Made by a program: the position numbers and the translations under genes. The notes below the pieces were generated by a model. It saw nothing but the letters and a program-made list of their open reading frames with translations, had not been told where the DNA came from and made no database searches. From an uncultured Woeseiaceae bacterium (GTDB lineage Bacteria; Pseudomonadota; Gammaproteobacteria; Steroidobacterales; Woeseiaceae), in contig CAMYMR010000001.1 of the NCBI GenBank assembly GCA_947259285.1, forward strand, positions 1 to 64,000: a stretch of 64,000 nt of DNA, read 5' to 3'. Position 1 is the first letter of the stretch; each line of letters starts with the position of its first letter. Shown in pieces: positions 10,343 through 19,150 of this stretch.

Positions 10343-11207
10343 CACACAGCAAACGAATCTCAGACGCTTCATGAAGCGCAAGCCGGTCAAGGTCCTTTCC
10401 GTCTGCAGTGGCAAAGGCGGAGTCGGCAAGACGAATGTCGCGTGCAATGTCGCCATCGCTTTGGGCAATCGCGGCCGCAACACCTGCCTGCTGGATGCGG
10501 ATCTGAGTCTGGCCAACGTCGACGTGCTATTGGGGCTGCAGCCGCGGTTCAACCTGTCACACGTTGTCAATGGCGAAGCGGATTTGCCAAGCACTATTCT
10601 CCGGGGTCCGGGGAATATTCGCATCGTGCCGGCGTCGTCAGGCAACTTCTGCATGACCGAACTCCCGGCAGCGGGGCAGGCGGGCATCATCCAGGCGTTC
10701 AGTGAGTTGAGCAGCCAGCCCGATGTCATGGTCGTCGATACGGCGGCCGGAATCTCTCCAAAAGTCGCGCGCTTCGTGCAGGCCGGCCAGCACCCTATCG
10801 TGGTCGTATGCGACGAGCCTGCAGCATTGACCGATGCCTATGCGCTGATCAAGGTGTTCAGCCAGAACTACGGAATTTCGCGTTTCCAGATCGTCACCAA
10901 TCAGAGCCGCAGATCTCGCGACGGGCGGGAGCTGTTCAGAAAACTGTCACGCGTCACCGATACCTACCTCGACGTGGTTCTTCGCCATCTGGGAGACGTT
11001 CCGAGAGACGACTACCTGGTCAAGGCGGTACAAGAGCAACGCGCGGTCGTCGATGTTTATCCGAAAAGCGCATCCGGTACCGCGTTCCGGGAACTGGCCG
11101 CGAGCATCGATGCGCTCCCGGCGGCGCGGGAGGCCAGCGGCGGAATCGAATTTTTTCTCGAGCGTTTGCTGATGGCACAACAAGCATCGCGAGGTAAAGT
11201 TGCATGA
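10332..11207 (+). CDS. flhG: MinD-like ATPase FlhG/FleN
   Basis: Deviant Walker A (SGKGGVGKTN), position between flhF and fliA; ATG 10332. Confidence 0.93.
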   Translation: MSSNTQQTNLRRFMKRKPVKVLSVCSGKGGVGKTNVACNVAIALGNRGRNTCLLDADLSLANVDVLLGLQPRFNLSHVVNGEADLPSTILRGPGNIRIVPASSGNFCMTELPAAGQAGIIQAFSELSSQPDVMVVDTAAGISPKVARFVQAGQHPIVVVCDEPAALTDAYALIKVFSQNYGISRFQIVTNQSRRSRDGRELFRKLSRVTDTYLDVVLRHLGDVPRDDYLVKAVQEQRAVVDVYPKSASGTAFRELAASIDALPAAREASGGIEFFLERLLMAQQASRGKVA

Positions 11208-11926
11208 ACACCTACAGTAACGTCGCGAAGCGCAACGAGTACTCGGATGCCGACCTGGTCATGCAGCATGTCGACCTGGTAAAACGGATCGCTCACCATC
11301 TCGCGGCACGATTGCCATCGACCGTCGATGTAAATGATCTCATGCAGTCCGGGATGGTCGGACTACTCGAAGCGGCGGGTAACTTTGATGCGTCGCGAGG
11401 CGCAAGTTTCGAAACCTACGCGGGCATTCGTATTCGTGGCGCGATGCTGGACGATATACGCAAGCACGACTGGACGCCGCGGTCCGTCCATCACAAGTAC
11501 CGGCAGGTCACCGATGCGATAAGCGCCATTGAGGCCGAGATGGGCCGAGCGGCCACTGCCGAAGAGATCGCTGAACGATTGGGCGTGTCGATCGACGAAT
11601 ATCACAAGATATTGGCCGATAGTGCCGGTAGCCGGCTTTTCAGTTTCGAAGAGGCGCTCGAAGAGCCGACGTTGCAGCGTAAACCGCCGTCGTCGGACGC
11701 ACCGTCACCGGACCAGGAGCTCTATCAGTCGCAGTTCCGGACTCAGCTTTCCGAGTCGATCGACGAACTTCCGGAACGCGAGCGGCTGGTATTGTCGCTT
11801 TACTACGAGCAGGAGCTCAACCTGAAAGAGATTGGTGCCGTTCTTGACGTTTCAGAATCCCGCGTCTGTCAGATTCATGGCCAGGCTGTCATGCGGCTGC
11901 GCGCGGCAGCAAAACGGTGGAGCTAG
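11204..11926 (+). CDS. fliA: RNA polymerase sigma factor FliA (sigma-28)
   Basis: Sigma-70 family regions 2-4, flagellar context. Confidence 0.95.
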   Translation: MNTYSNVAKRNEYSDADLVMQHVDLVKRIAHHLAARLPSTVDVNDLMQSGMVGLLEAAGNFDASRGASFETYAGIRIRGAMLDDIRKHDWTPRSVHHKYRQVTDAISAIEAEMGRAATAEEIAERLGVSIDEYHKILADSAGSRLFSFEEALEEPTLQRKPPSSDAPSPDQELYQSQFRTQLSESIDELPERERLVLSLYYEQELNLKEIGAVLDVSESRVCQIHGQAVMRLRAAAKRWS

Positions 11927-11938
11927 AGGAATTCAGAT

Positions 11939-12121
11939 ATGGCCGACTATATTTCAGGCATCAAGCACATAACGCCGTCGTATCCGGTCAAGCCTGTGCA
12001 GCCTGCCCAAAAGGATCGGCAAACGGGTCGCCGACAGAAGCCCAAGTACGATCCCAAGGATGATGAGGACAGCGATGACAATGACGACGAGCACAAACCG
12101 ACTATTGATGAGCATGTGTGA
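11939..12121 (+). CDS. Small highly charged hypothetical protein (60 aa)
   Basis: ORF between fliA and DUF2802 gene; Asp/Lys-rich C-terminus; ATGs spaced as in an operon. Confidence 0.55.
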   Translation: MADYISGIKHITPSYPVKPVQPAQKDRQTGRRQKPKYDPKDDEDSDDNDDEHKPTIDEHV

Positions 12122-12549
12122 TGACGAATCTTGAACCTTACTTCTTGTACCTGCTGCTAAGTGCCAATGCCGTACTCCTGGCAATCGCAAGCCTCGCGGT
12201 GCTGCGCTTCGAGTACCGCTGGAAGCGTATAGAACAGTTTTGGGACAGCCCAACCGGTACCGCGCTCGGCGACTCGGCGGACGACGAGATGCGAGCACAG
12301 ATCGAGGCGACCAAAAGCCTGGAAAGACGTCTCGGCGAGTTGCAAAGGACCGTGAAGATTATGGACCTGAACTCGCCAAAGGAGACTCCGCCGGTCGAAC
12401 GCAACCTGCCGATCGAAAACGCGATTCGCATGGCTCGCACGGGTGCCAGCGTCGAAGACCTGACGAGAACCTGCGGACTGAACTTCGGCGAGGCGCGCCT
12501 TTTGCAGAAGCTGCATGGACAGGCCTCGAAAACAGCAAGACCGCACTAG
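12121..12549 (+). CDS. DUF2802-like flagellar-cluster protein
   Basis: N-terminal TM, C-terminal helix-turn-helix-like tail (MARTGASVEDLTRTCGLNFGEARLLQKLH). Confidence 0.75.
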   Translation: MTNLEPYFLYLLLSANAVLLAIASLAVLRFEYRWKRIEQFWDSPTGTALGDSADDEMRAQIEATKSLERRLGELQRTVKIMDLNSPKETPPVERNLPIENAIRMARTGASVEDLTRTCGLNFGEARLLQKLHGQASKTARPH

Positions 12550-12700
12550 TCGAAGCTGGGCACGGCCTTCGAAGATAGCCGGTCGTGCGGGAGGATGATT
12601 GTCGACGAGACGGTCGCGGCACAGATGATGCCGACTTATCGTGACAAGGGAAAGTCAATACAGCTTTGCTCGCCTGAGAATTACAGAAGGCAGCCGCTTC

Positions 12701-13309
12701 TTACATCGCATCCATCTCCAGGCGGCGCATTCGCAGCGTTTCCGATTCTCGACTGAACATGTGCTGGATAAGGACTTCTCGTTGCGCCGGCGGCAGATTC
12801 AGGAATTCAACGGCAACGCCGTAAGGAAGGTCCTGGCCACTGGTGTCGGGCGGATCATCGAGGCGGACAACATGGCAAAACGTCTCGACGTAACGATTGT
12901 CCGTCGATAACAGAAACTGAATATACAGTTTGTCGCCGACCTTCAGCGGGCTCTTGCTGGAGAAGATCATGCCATCGGCGCTGACGTCGCAGGTCTGTGG
13001 CAGTGACTTGGCGAGACTCGCCTTCGTTTCGCGCAACGACGGCAACTGGTCAATCATGATATTGAGCTTGTCATTCAGCAAGGTCATGCAACGACCGATC
13101 TTGCCATGTTCGGCGCTGAGCAAGTACATCGCCTCGCTAAGTCGAGCCTCGATATCGACCAGCTTTGCCTGTGCCCCGTCGCTGATGCCGAGCTTGAGTT
13201 TGTAGTGCTCGAGGCCATTCTCGGCCGTCTCATCATCAATGACTTCGTACTTGATATAGACAGATTCGCTGACTCGAAAAGAGCGCCTGTTCTCTTGTCC
13301 CTTCGTCAT
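12701..13309 (-). CDS. PilZ-domain protein
   Basis: RRSFR (RxxxR) and DVSADG (DxSxxG) motifs; overlaps the motB stop. Confidence 0.75.
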   Translation of the reverse strand: MTKGQENRRSFRVSESVYIKYEVIDDETAENGLEHYKLKLGISDGAQAKLVDIEARLSEAMYLLSAEHGKIGRCMTLLNDKLNIMIDQLPSLRETKASLAKSLPQTCDVSADGMIFSSKSPLKVGDKLYIQFLLSTDNRYVETFCHVVRLDDPPDTSGQDLPYGVAVEFLNLPPAQREVLIQHMFSRESETLRMRRLEMDAM

Positions 13310-14175
13310 GGTTTCACTTCCTCGATTTGGTCCGCCTCAGCGGAGGCTGCCGCGATGCTCATGCTGCGGTATTCATCGATTTCCTTGCCGCGCACGATTG
13401 CGACGTCCACGCGGCGATTCTTCGCCCGGTTTTCGCTGCTGTCATTGGGCGCGCGTGGCCGCGTGTCCGCGTGGCCGGTAACTATGATGTTTTCGGGGTT
13501 CAGCTCTGATGCCTGCAACAATTCGTGCGCGACGGAGACGGCGCGAGACGTTGACAGATCCCAGTTGGAGCGAAATCGTTCGTTGGAGATAGGTACATCG
13601 TCGGTATGCCCCGAGATGGTGACCTCGCCGCTGTTGTTATCGATCAGGTCTGCAATCTTGGCTAACGCCGGCATGAATGCCGGGCGCAAGTCGGCCATAC
13701 CCGAATCGAAAGAGGCATTTTCCATGATATGAATAATCACCTTCATACCCTCGGTCTGAATGGAAACGTCGCCCTTTTTCAGCTCTTCTTTGAGGGCCAG
13801 GCGCAGGCGGCGTGCATGCTCTCGCGCTTTCTCGATTTCTTTCGCCTCGCGCTCGAGCGCGTCCAGCGTGTTCTTGTTGGAGTCGATGGTGAACTGGCGA
13901 ACCTGCGGCAGGGCCGTCGGGTCAGGCCGTCCGGGGCTGAATTCCTGTGCCACCACGCTGGTTCCTTTCGGTATGGTGCGGACCTCGATTTCGGCCTGCA
14001 CGCCAAACGCGTTTTTCATGGAACCGGAGAGCTGCTTGAACTTGGCCGCGTCCATTTCTGAAAAGGCCAGCAGCAAGACGAAGAAACACATCAGCAGGGT
14101 CATGAGATCGGCAAAGGTCATTACCCACGCCGGGACGCCGCCGCTTTCTGCTTTTTCGGGTGCCCCGTCCGACAT
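13306..14175 (-). CDS. motB: Flagellar motor protein MotB/MotD family
   Basis: N-terminal PAWVMTFADLMTLLMCFFVLLLAFSEMD and OmpA-like C-terminus (ISGHTDDVPISN...NRRVDVAIVR). Confidence 0.93.
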   Translation of the reverse strand: MSDGAPEKAESGGVPAWVMTFADLMTLLMCFFVLLLAFSEMDAAKFKQLSGSMKNAFGVQAEIEVRTIPKGTSVVAQEFSPGRPDPTALPQVRQFTIDSNKNTLDALEREAKEIEKAREHARRLRLALKEELKKGDVSIQTEGMKVIIHIMENASFDSGMADLRPAFMPALAKIADLIDNNSGEVTISGHTDDVPISNERFRSNWDLSTSRAVSVAHELLQASELNPENIIVTGHADTRPRAPNDSSENRAKNRRVDVAIVRGKEIDEYRSMSIAAASAEADQIEEVKP

Positions 14176-14195
14176 GAATCATTACGCGGAGCCGA

Positions 14196-14960
14196 TCAGG
14201 CTTCGCTCTCCTCTTCGGCACGCTTTGATCGCGGCAGATACGCTTCCAGCATGGCCGCGATGATGCGCGGATTCTGACCGCCCTGAATACTCAATAGTGC
14301 GTCTATGATCAGCGTCTTGCTGGTATTCTCCTCGCGACTGCGGACGGCCAGCTTGTCGGCGATCGGCAGGGCGAACATGTTGGCGAGAATCGCGCCGTAC
14401 AGCGTGGTCAGCAACGCAACGGCCATGGCCGGCCCGATCTGTTTCGGATCGTCCATGTTCGAGAGCATCTGAACCAGGCCGATGAGGGTACCGATCATGC
14501 CCATCGCCGGCCCGACGTCGCCGATCGCTTTGAAGATGTCCTGCCCGTCGCTGTGTCGTTTCAGCGTCTCATTGAGGTCTTTCTGCAGCATGGAGCGAAC
14601 GGTGTCGGCGGGGTGACCGTCAATGAGCAGACCCAACCCGGTCTTCATGAAATCATCGCTGATTTCCCGGTCCTCAAGGGCGAGCAGGCCGCCCTGACGA
14701 GCCGCTTTTGCGAGTTCGACCGACTCTTCGATGAGTTCCTCGGGATTGGAGGGCTTGTACAGGAATGCCTTCACGGCAATGGACGCGGCGCCCGCGAACT
14801 TGCCGAGGCTGAACTTCATCATCGTCACAAGCACAGTACCGCCCAGCACCACGAGCAGTGATGGCGTATTCACGAAAGTGCCGGCAGAACCGCCCAGCAT
14901 GATCGACGTCAGTACGATACCGAAAGCGCCGATCAGGCCGATAAGTGTCGCCAAATCCAA
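14196..14960 (-). CDS. motA: Flagellar motor protein MotA/PomA family
   Basis: MotA/ExbB-type sequence (GPAMGMIGTLIGLVQMLSNMDDPKQIGPAMAVALLTTLYGAILAN). Confidence 0.93.
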   Translation of the reverse strand: MDLATLIGLIGAFGIVLTSIMLGGSAGTFVNTPSLLVVLGGTVLVTMMKFSLGKFAGAASIAVKAFLYKPSNPEELIEESVELAKAARQGGLLALEDREISDDFMKTGLGLLIDGHPADTVRSMLQKDLNETLKRHSDGQDIFKAIGDVGPAMGMIGTLIGLVQMLSNMDDPKQIGPAMAVALLTTLYGAILANMFALPIADKLAVRSREENTSKTLIIDALLSIQGGQNPRIIAAMLEAYLPRSKRAEEESEA

Positions 14961-15034
14961 AGTGTGTCCCTCCGTTCCCTGGGATCAGACGTATATCGTC
15001 TCTTCAGTCTTTATCGGCAGATTTGGCCGAGTCT

Positions 15035-16183
15035 TTAGGCCGATTGGCGTCCGGATTCGGGCGATTCGCCGGCCTCGGAAGCCGGCAGGAAGACCGCCTG
15101 GTCGCGGCCGCGGCCCTTGGCCTGATACAGCGCCTGGTCAGCTCGCTTCACCAGTTCGGCGACGGTGTCACCTTCGGTGATCTCGGTATAGCCAACGGAG
15201 CAGGCGACCAGCGCCTCGTCCGGAGCCGCCGAGACCCGGATATTTCGAGCATGCTCCAGAAACCGTTGGATCAACGGTTCACAGTGCCGGGCCGGCGTAT
15301 CCGTCAGGATGACGGCGAATTCGTCACCGCCGTAGCGCGCGACGAAATCGCTTTTGCGAATGAACGATCGGGCGAGGCCGTCGCCGACTGCGCGCAGCAC
15401 TTCATCGCCGGCCGAATGGCCGAGGGAGTCATTGATTTCCTTGAAGTTGTCGAGATCGACCATTACCAGGGTCACCGGTTGTTGCATGATGAAATGCATA
15501 TTGACGCTTTGCGCGATTGCCGTATCAAAAGCGCCCCGGTTATAGGCGTCCGTCAGTGCGTCGCGCTTCATTTCTTCGCGTGCTTCGACGAGGTCCTGGC
15601 GAAGGCTCGACATGCGCTCATTGAGCTCCTGCAACTGCCGTTCGTAGGCCTCTTTTTGCTGGGCAAAGGTCTCGTTGACCTGGCTTACGGTTTGCGTCAG
15701 AGCGGCCTTGATCTGTGGCAATGCGCCGGCGGCGACGGCATCTTCGATGGTTTGCAGGCTTTCCCGGATACTGGTCTCCGTGGTCTCGTCGCGCTCGCCG
15801 ATATTGCGAAGGCCTGCGACAAGATCGTCGACGACCTCCCGATAATCCTGCAACCGCCCGGTAACGAACGATTTTTCCGCATGCCGGCGGTCTGCGAAGA
15901 ATCGCCGTACGCGCTCCCACTGCCGGGCGCCATTTTGAGACTGAGGGATATCGAACGAGGGTACTGCGGCGCCATTTTCGACGTGTCGCGCGATTTCGGC
16001 ACAGGCGGTCGGAAAGGTCGTGGGATCGACGTCTTTGTCCAGCGGAAATGACTCGTCCCCCATCACCCGAATGACGCTGCCAAGCGTATCCAGCGCGCCG
16101 TCCGCAATCGATTCGATCGACACAGGTTCCTTGCTGTCCGACGACTCCGATCGCGAGCCGAAGATCTTCGAAACGAAATCCAT
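15035..16183 (-). CDS. Diguanylate cyclase (GGDEF domain)
   Basis: RYGGDEFAVIL active site with I-site RKSD five residues upstream; coiled-coil N-terminal region. Confidence 0.93.
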   Translation of the reverse strand: MDFVSKIFGSRSESSDSKEPVSIESIADGALDTLGSVIRVMGDESFPLDKDVDPTTFPTACAEIARHVENGAAVPSFDIPQSQNGARQWERVRRFFADRRHAEKSFVTGRLQDYREVVDDLVAGLRNIGERDETTETSIRESLQTIEDAVAAGALPQIKAALTQTVSQVNETFAQQKEAYERQLQELNERMSSLRQDLVEAREEMKRDALTDAYNRGAFDTAIAQSVNMHFIMQQPVTLVMVDLDNFKEINDSLGHSAGDEVLRAVGDGLARSFIRKSDFVARYGGDEFAVILTDTPARHCEPLIQRFLEHARNIRVSAAPDEALVACSVGYTEITEGDTVAELVKRADQALYQAKGRGRDQAVFLPASEAGESPESGRQSA

Positions 16184-16555
16184 AAGAGAATCTATCGGCG
16201 CTGGAGGTGCATTCTTTAGACCCTGTGCCGCAGGCAGCAGATGCCAGAAGCCATTCTAGACCTCGAACAGCCATCAATGTCTCAAAAAAGCTCCGGAAGT
16301 GTCAAAAAAGGACCAAATAAGGTTTTTTCGATGTTTCCTTATTACGAATGTGGTTTTCCAAGCCTAATATTGTGACAAGTGTGCGGACAATTCCGCATTT
16401 GGTCGGCAGCCCATCATATTTGAGCGCAGATCGGAAAAAGGCAATAGAAACAAACGTTAAAGAGAGGCAGTTTGTGAGCCGCGACTTTGGAAGCACGGCG
16501 TATTGATCGTCTGACAGACAGCGCCGGGGAGCATCGATTGAACAGCGCAGACAGC

Positions 16556-16807
16556 ATGATAATGGTCGTGAATCGCAGCGGATCCGCGGCCGATAACCTG
16601 AAAGAGTTGATCGAGTTCATGGACGCACCAAACGTCTGCACTGCGACGCCGAAAAAATGGCAGGAACAGATCGGCGATAGCCGCCTCGAGGCCGTGTTCA
16701 TCGGTCCCGACCTGAGTGACAGGGACATTCGGACTGTCGTTACCGAGATCGGCGAACTCGATCCCAACATACCCGTTGTTGTGATTACAGAAGATCTCAA
16801 TCAATGA
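16556..16807 (+). CDS. FleQ-like N-terminal (receiver-like) fragment, terminates at an ATGA overlap
   Basis: Aligns by eye with the N-terminal FleQ domain; stop TGA overlaps ATG of the next ORF. Confidence 0.65.
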   Translation: MIMVVNRSGSAADNLKELIEFMDAPNVCTATPKKWQEQIGDSRLEAVFIGPDLSDRDIRTVVTEIGELDPNIPVVVITEDLNQ

Positions 16808-17964
16808 ATACGCGCGATCTCGTCAAGGAATATCCCTGGGTGCGACTGCACTCCCTGAATTACCCGGTGCGACTTGACGCGCTCGGCGAAGTCCTCGCCG
16901 AGATTCGGGCAGCTCACAGTCACACGGACCACTCCGATCCTAAACCGCCCGGCAAGCAGCTCATTGGCAACAGTGCAGACACTGATATTGTACGGCGATT
17001 GATTGACCAGGTTGCGCCGTCGCTCGCGACCGTACTGATAAGCGGTGAATCGGGCACCGGCAAAGAGGTCGTTGCTCGTCAAATTCACGAGCGGTCCGGT
17101 CGTAAGGGCCCTTTCGTTGCCGTCAACTGCGGGGCAATACCCGAGAGCTTGCTGGAGAGTGAGTTATTTGGCCACGAGCGCGGCGCATTTACTGGTGCCG
17201 TTAGCGCTCGAGCAGGCCGCTTCGAACAGGCGAAGGGCGGCACATTCTTCCTGGACGAGATCGGCGACATGCCGACAGTCATGCAGGTAAAACTTCTGCG
17301 TGTTCTCGAGGAGCGAGTCATCGAGCGGGTAGGCAGCGCCGACAGTATTCCGGTCGATGTGCGACTTATTGCGGCGACGCATCGCGACTTACCGAAGCGC
17401 ATCGAAGCCGGCAAGTTTCGCGAAGATCTGTACTACCGCCTCAGCGTCTTCCCCATCGAGATAACGCCGTTGCGCGACCGAACAGCGGATATCGAGCCCC
17501 TCATTGACGAGTTCATTCGACGCTTGCGTGCGGAAGAATCGATAACGCTGCAAATTGCCCGAGACGCCATGGAGGTCCTCGAAAACTACTCCTGGCCAGG
17601 CAACGTCCGAGAACTATCTAATCTCATCGAACGACTGGTCGTGATTAAACCGAATGGCATTGTAAAAGAACGTGATTTGCCGTGGCCGATCGTCGAACGT
17701 CAGGAGGAGGCCTCTGACAAGACAGAGGTAGTGAGTAGTAGTCTGACCGCGGTGTCCGGTGGCGTTCACGTGAATCTGCCGAGCGGGGGATTGGACCTGA
17801 AGCAGTACCTGGCGAAAATCGAACAGGACATGATAAATCAGGCGCTGCTCGAGTCCGGTGGTGTGGTGCAGCGTGCGGCAGAGTTGCTGGGTGTCGGACG
17901 GACGACGCTGGTCGAGAAGATTCGCCGTTACCAGATCAATACGCCAAAAAAATCGACCCACTAG
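16804..17964 (+). CDS. fleQ: FleQ/FlrA-type sigma-54-dependent activator (rest of receiver-like domain, AAA+, HTH)
   Basis: GESGTGKE Walker A, GAFTGA loop, Fis-type HTH; flagellar context. Confidence 0.85.
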   Translation: MNTRDLVKEYPWVRLHSLNYPVRLDALGEVLAEIRAAHSHTDHSDPKPPGKQLIGNSADTDIVRRLIDQVAPSLATVLISGESGTGKEVVARQIHERSGRKGPFVAVNCGAIPESLLESELFGHERGAFTGAVSARAGRFEQAKGGTFFLDEIGDMPTVMQVKLLRVLEERVIERVGSADSIPVDVRLIAATHRDLPKRIEAGKFREDLYYRLSVFPIEITPLRDRTADIEPLIDEFIRRLRAEESITLQIARDAMEVLENYSWPGNVRELSNLIERLVVIKPNGIVKERDLPWPIVERQEEASDKTEVVSSSLTAVSGGVHVNLPSGGLDLKQYLAKIEQDMINQALLESGGVVQRAAELLGVGRTTLVEKIRRYQINTPKKSTH

Positions 17965-17981
17965 ACCTGCGGGTCATATTG

Positions 17982-18977
17982 TTAGAGTACCTGTTTGCAG
18001 TGCGGGCAAACCTTCTGTTGGCTGATTGCCAGCCGAACCCGCCCTTCGTCCAGAATCTGACTCGCCGTGTGCTTGCCGAGCCCCAGGTCGACTCGAAGCG
18101 CTTCGAGATCGTCAATCTCGTCTTCGGTGAGCACACCATCGTCGAGCGCTTCGGCGGCCTTGCCTTCGTAAACCGCCGTGCTGACCTGCAGCTGCTGGGT
18201 ATAGCCGCTGGCCAGGATACTGGTCGGCAACGCGACCATGCCGATACCGACGACCGTGATCAGCGCGCCAAAGATTTTTCCACCAACCGTGACCGGGGTC
18301 ACGTCGCCATAGCCAACGGTGGTCAGTGTAGCGAACGCCCACCACATTGCGGCCGGTATGCTGCCGAAATCATCAGGCTGCGATTCACGTTCGAAGTAGT
18401 ACATGCCTGAGGCGGCAAGCAGCATTACGGTCAACAGGATCAGGAACGCGGCCGAGAGCGCCCGGCCGTTCTCCCGAAACGTGATGAACACCATATTCAT
18501 GGCGGCCGAGTAGCGGGTCAGCTTCAGGACGCGCAGCAGCCGCACGGCACGAAGAAAACGCATGTCTACGCTGCCGGTGAGGCCAAAAGCGAGCAGGTAG
18601 AAGGGCAAGATTGCGATGAGGTCAATGATGGCGTGAAACGACGTCATGTATTGAAGCCGCGCGTAAAACGGCGTGCGATTCGCTTCTTGCTCGCCCTCGA
18701 CAGAACTCCAGGTTCGAAGCAGGTACTCGACCGTAAACACGGCTACCGTGAATACCTCGAAAATCGCGAATACTTCGTAGTACCTGGATTCCATGAAGGG
18801 CATGGACTCGAGGATCACCGCCAACACGCTGCCAGCGATCAGCGCGATAAGGAAAACATCTACGGTTTTGCTAAGTCCGGAATTGCCCTGCGACGTCTCG
18901 AGTATGCGGTAAACATGCTGCCGCAGCGTTTGTGGCGGAACGCTGGGTTTCGTCGTCGTTGATACAGATCCATGCAC
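17982..18977 (-). CDS. Voltage-gated-type K+ channel (ion transport protein)
   Basis: Six-TM pattern, S4-like RFLRAVRLLRVLKLTR, selectivity filter TVGYGD, C-terminal CPHC. Confidence 0.88.
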   Translation of the reverse strand: MHGSVSTTTKPSVPPQTLRQHVYRILETSQGNSGLSKTVDVFLIALIAGSVLAVILESMPFMESRYYEVFAIFEVFTVAVFTVEYLLRTWSSVEGEQEANRTPFYARLQYMTSFHAIIDLIAILPFYLLAFGLTGSVDMRFLRAVRLLRVLKLTRYSAAMNMVFITFRENGRALSAAFLILLTVMLLAASGMYYFERESQPDDFGSIPAAMWWAFATLTTVGYGDVTPVTVGGKIFGALITVVGIGMVALPTSILASGYTQQLQVSTAVYEGKAAEALDDGVLTEDEIDDLEALRVDLGLGKHTASQILDEGRVRLAISQQKVCPHCKQVL

Positions 18978-19150
18978 AAAGCTGGCCCCGAAGCCTCTTC
19001 TTACTGCTCGGTAACGGCTGATGCCAGCTGATCTTTAGTTCCTGCCAGCCATTCAAGTCAATGCTCACAACGCCGATACCCGAGGAGTAGCGCTGCGCCT
19101 TTCAATTCGAGTGGTGTTGCCTGCCTACAGCACGCGAGGGAAACAAATAG

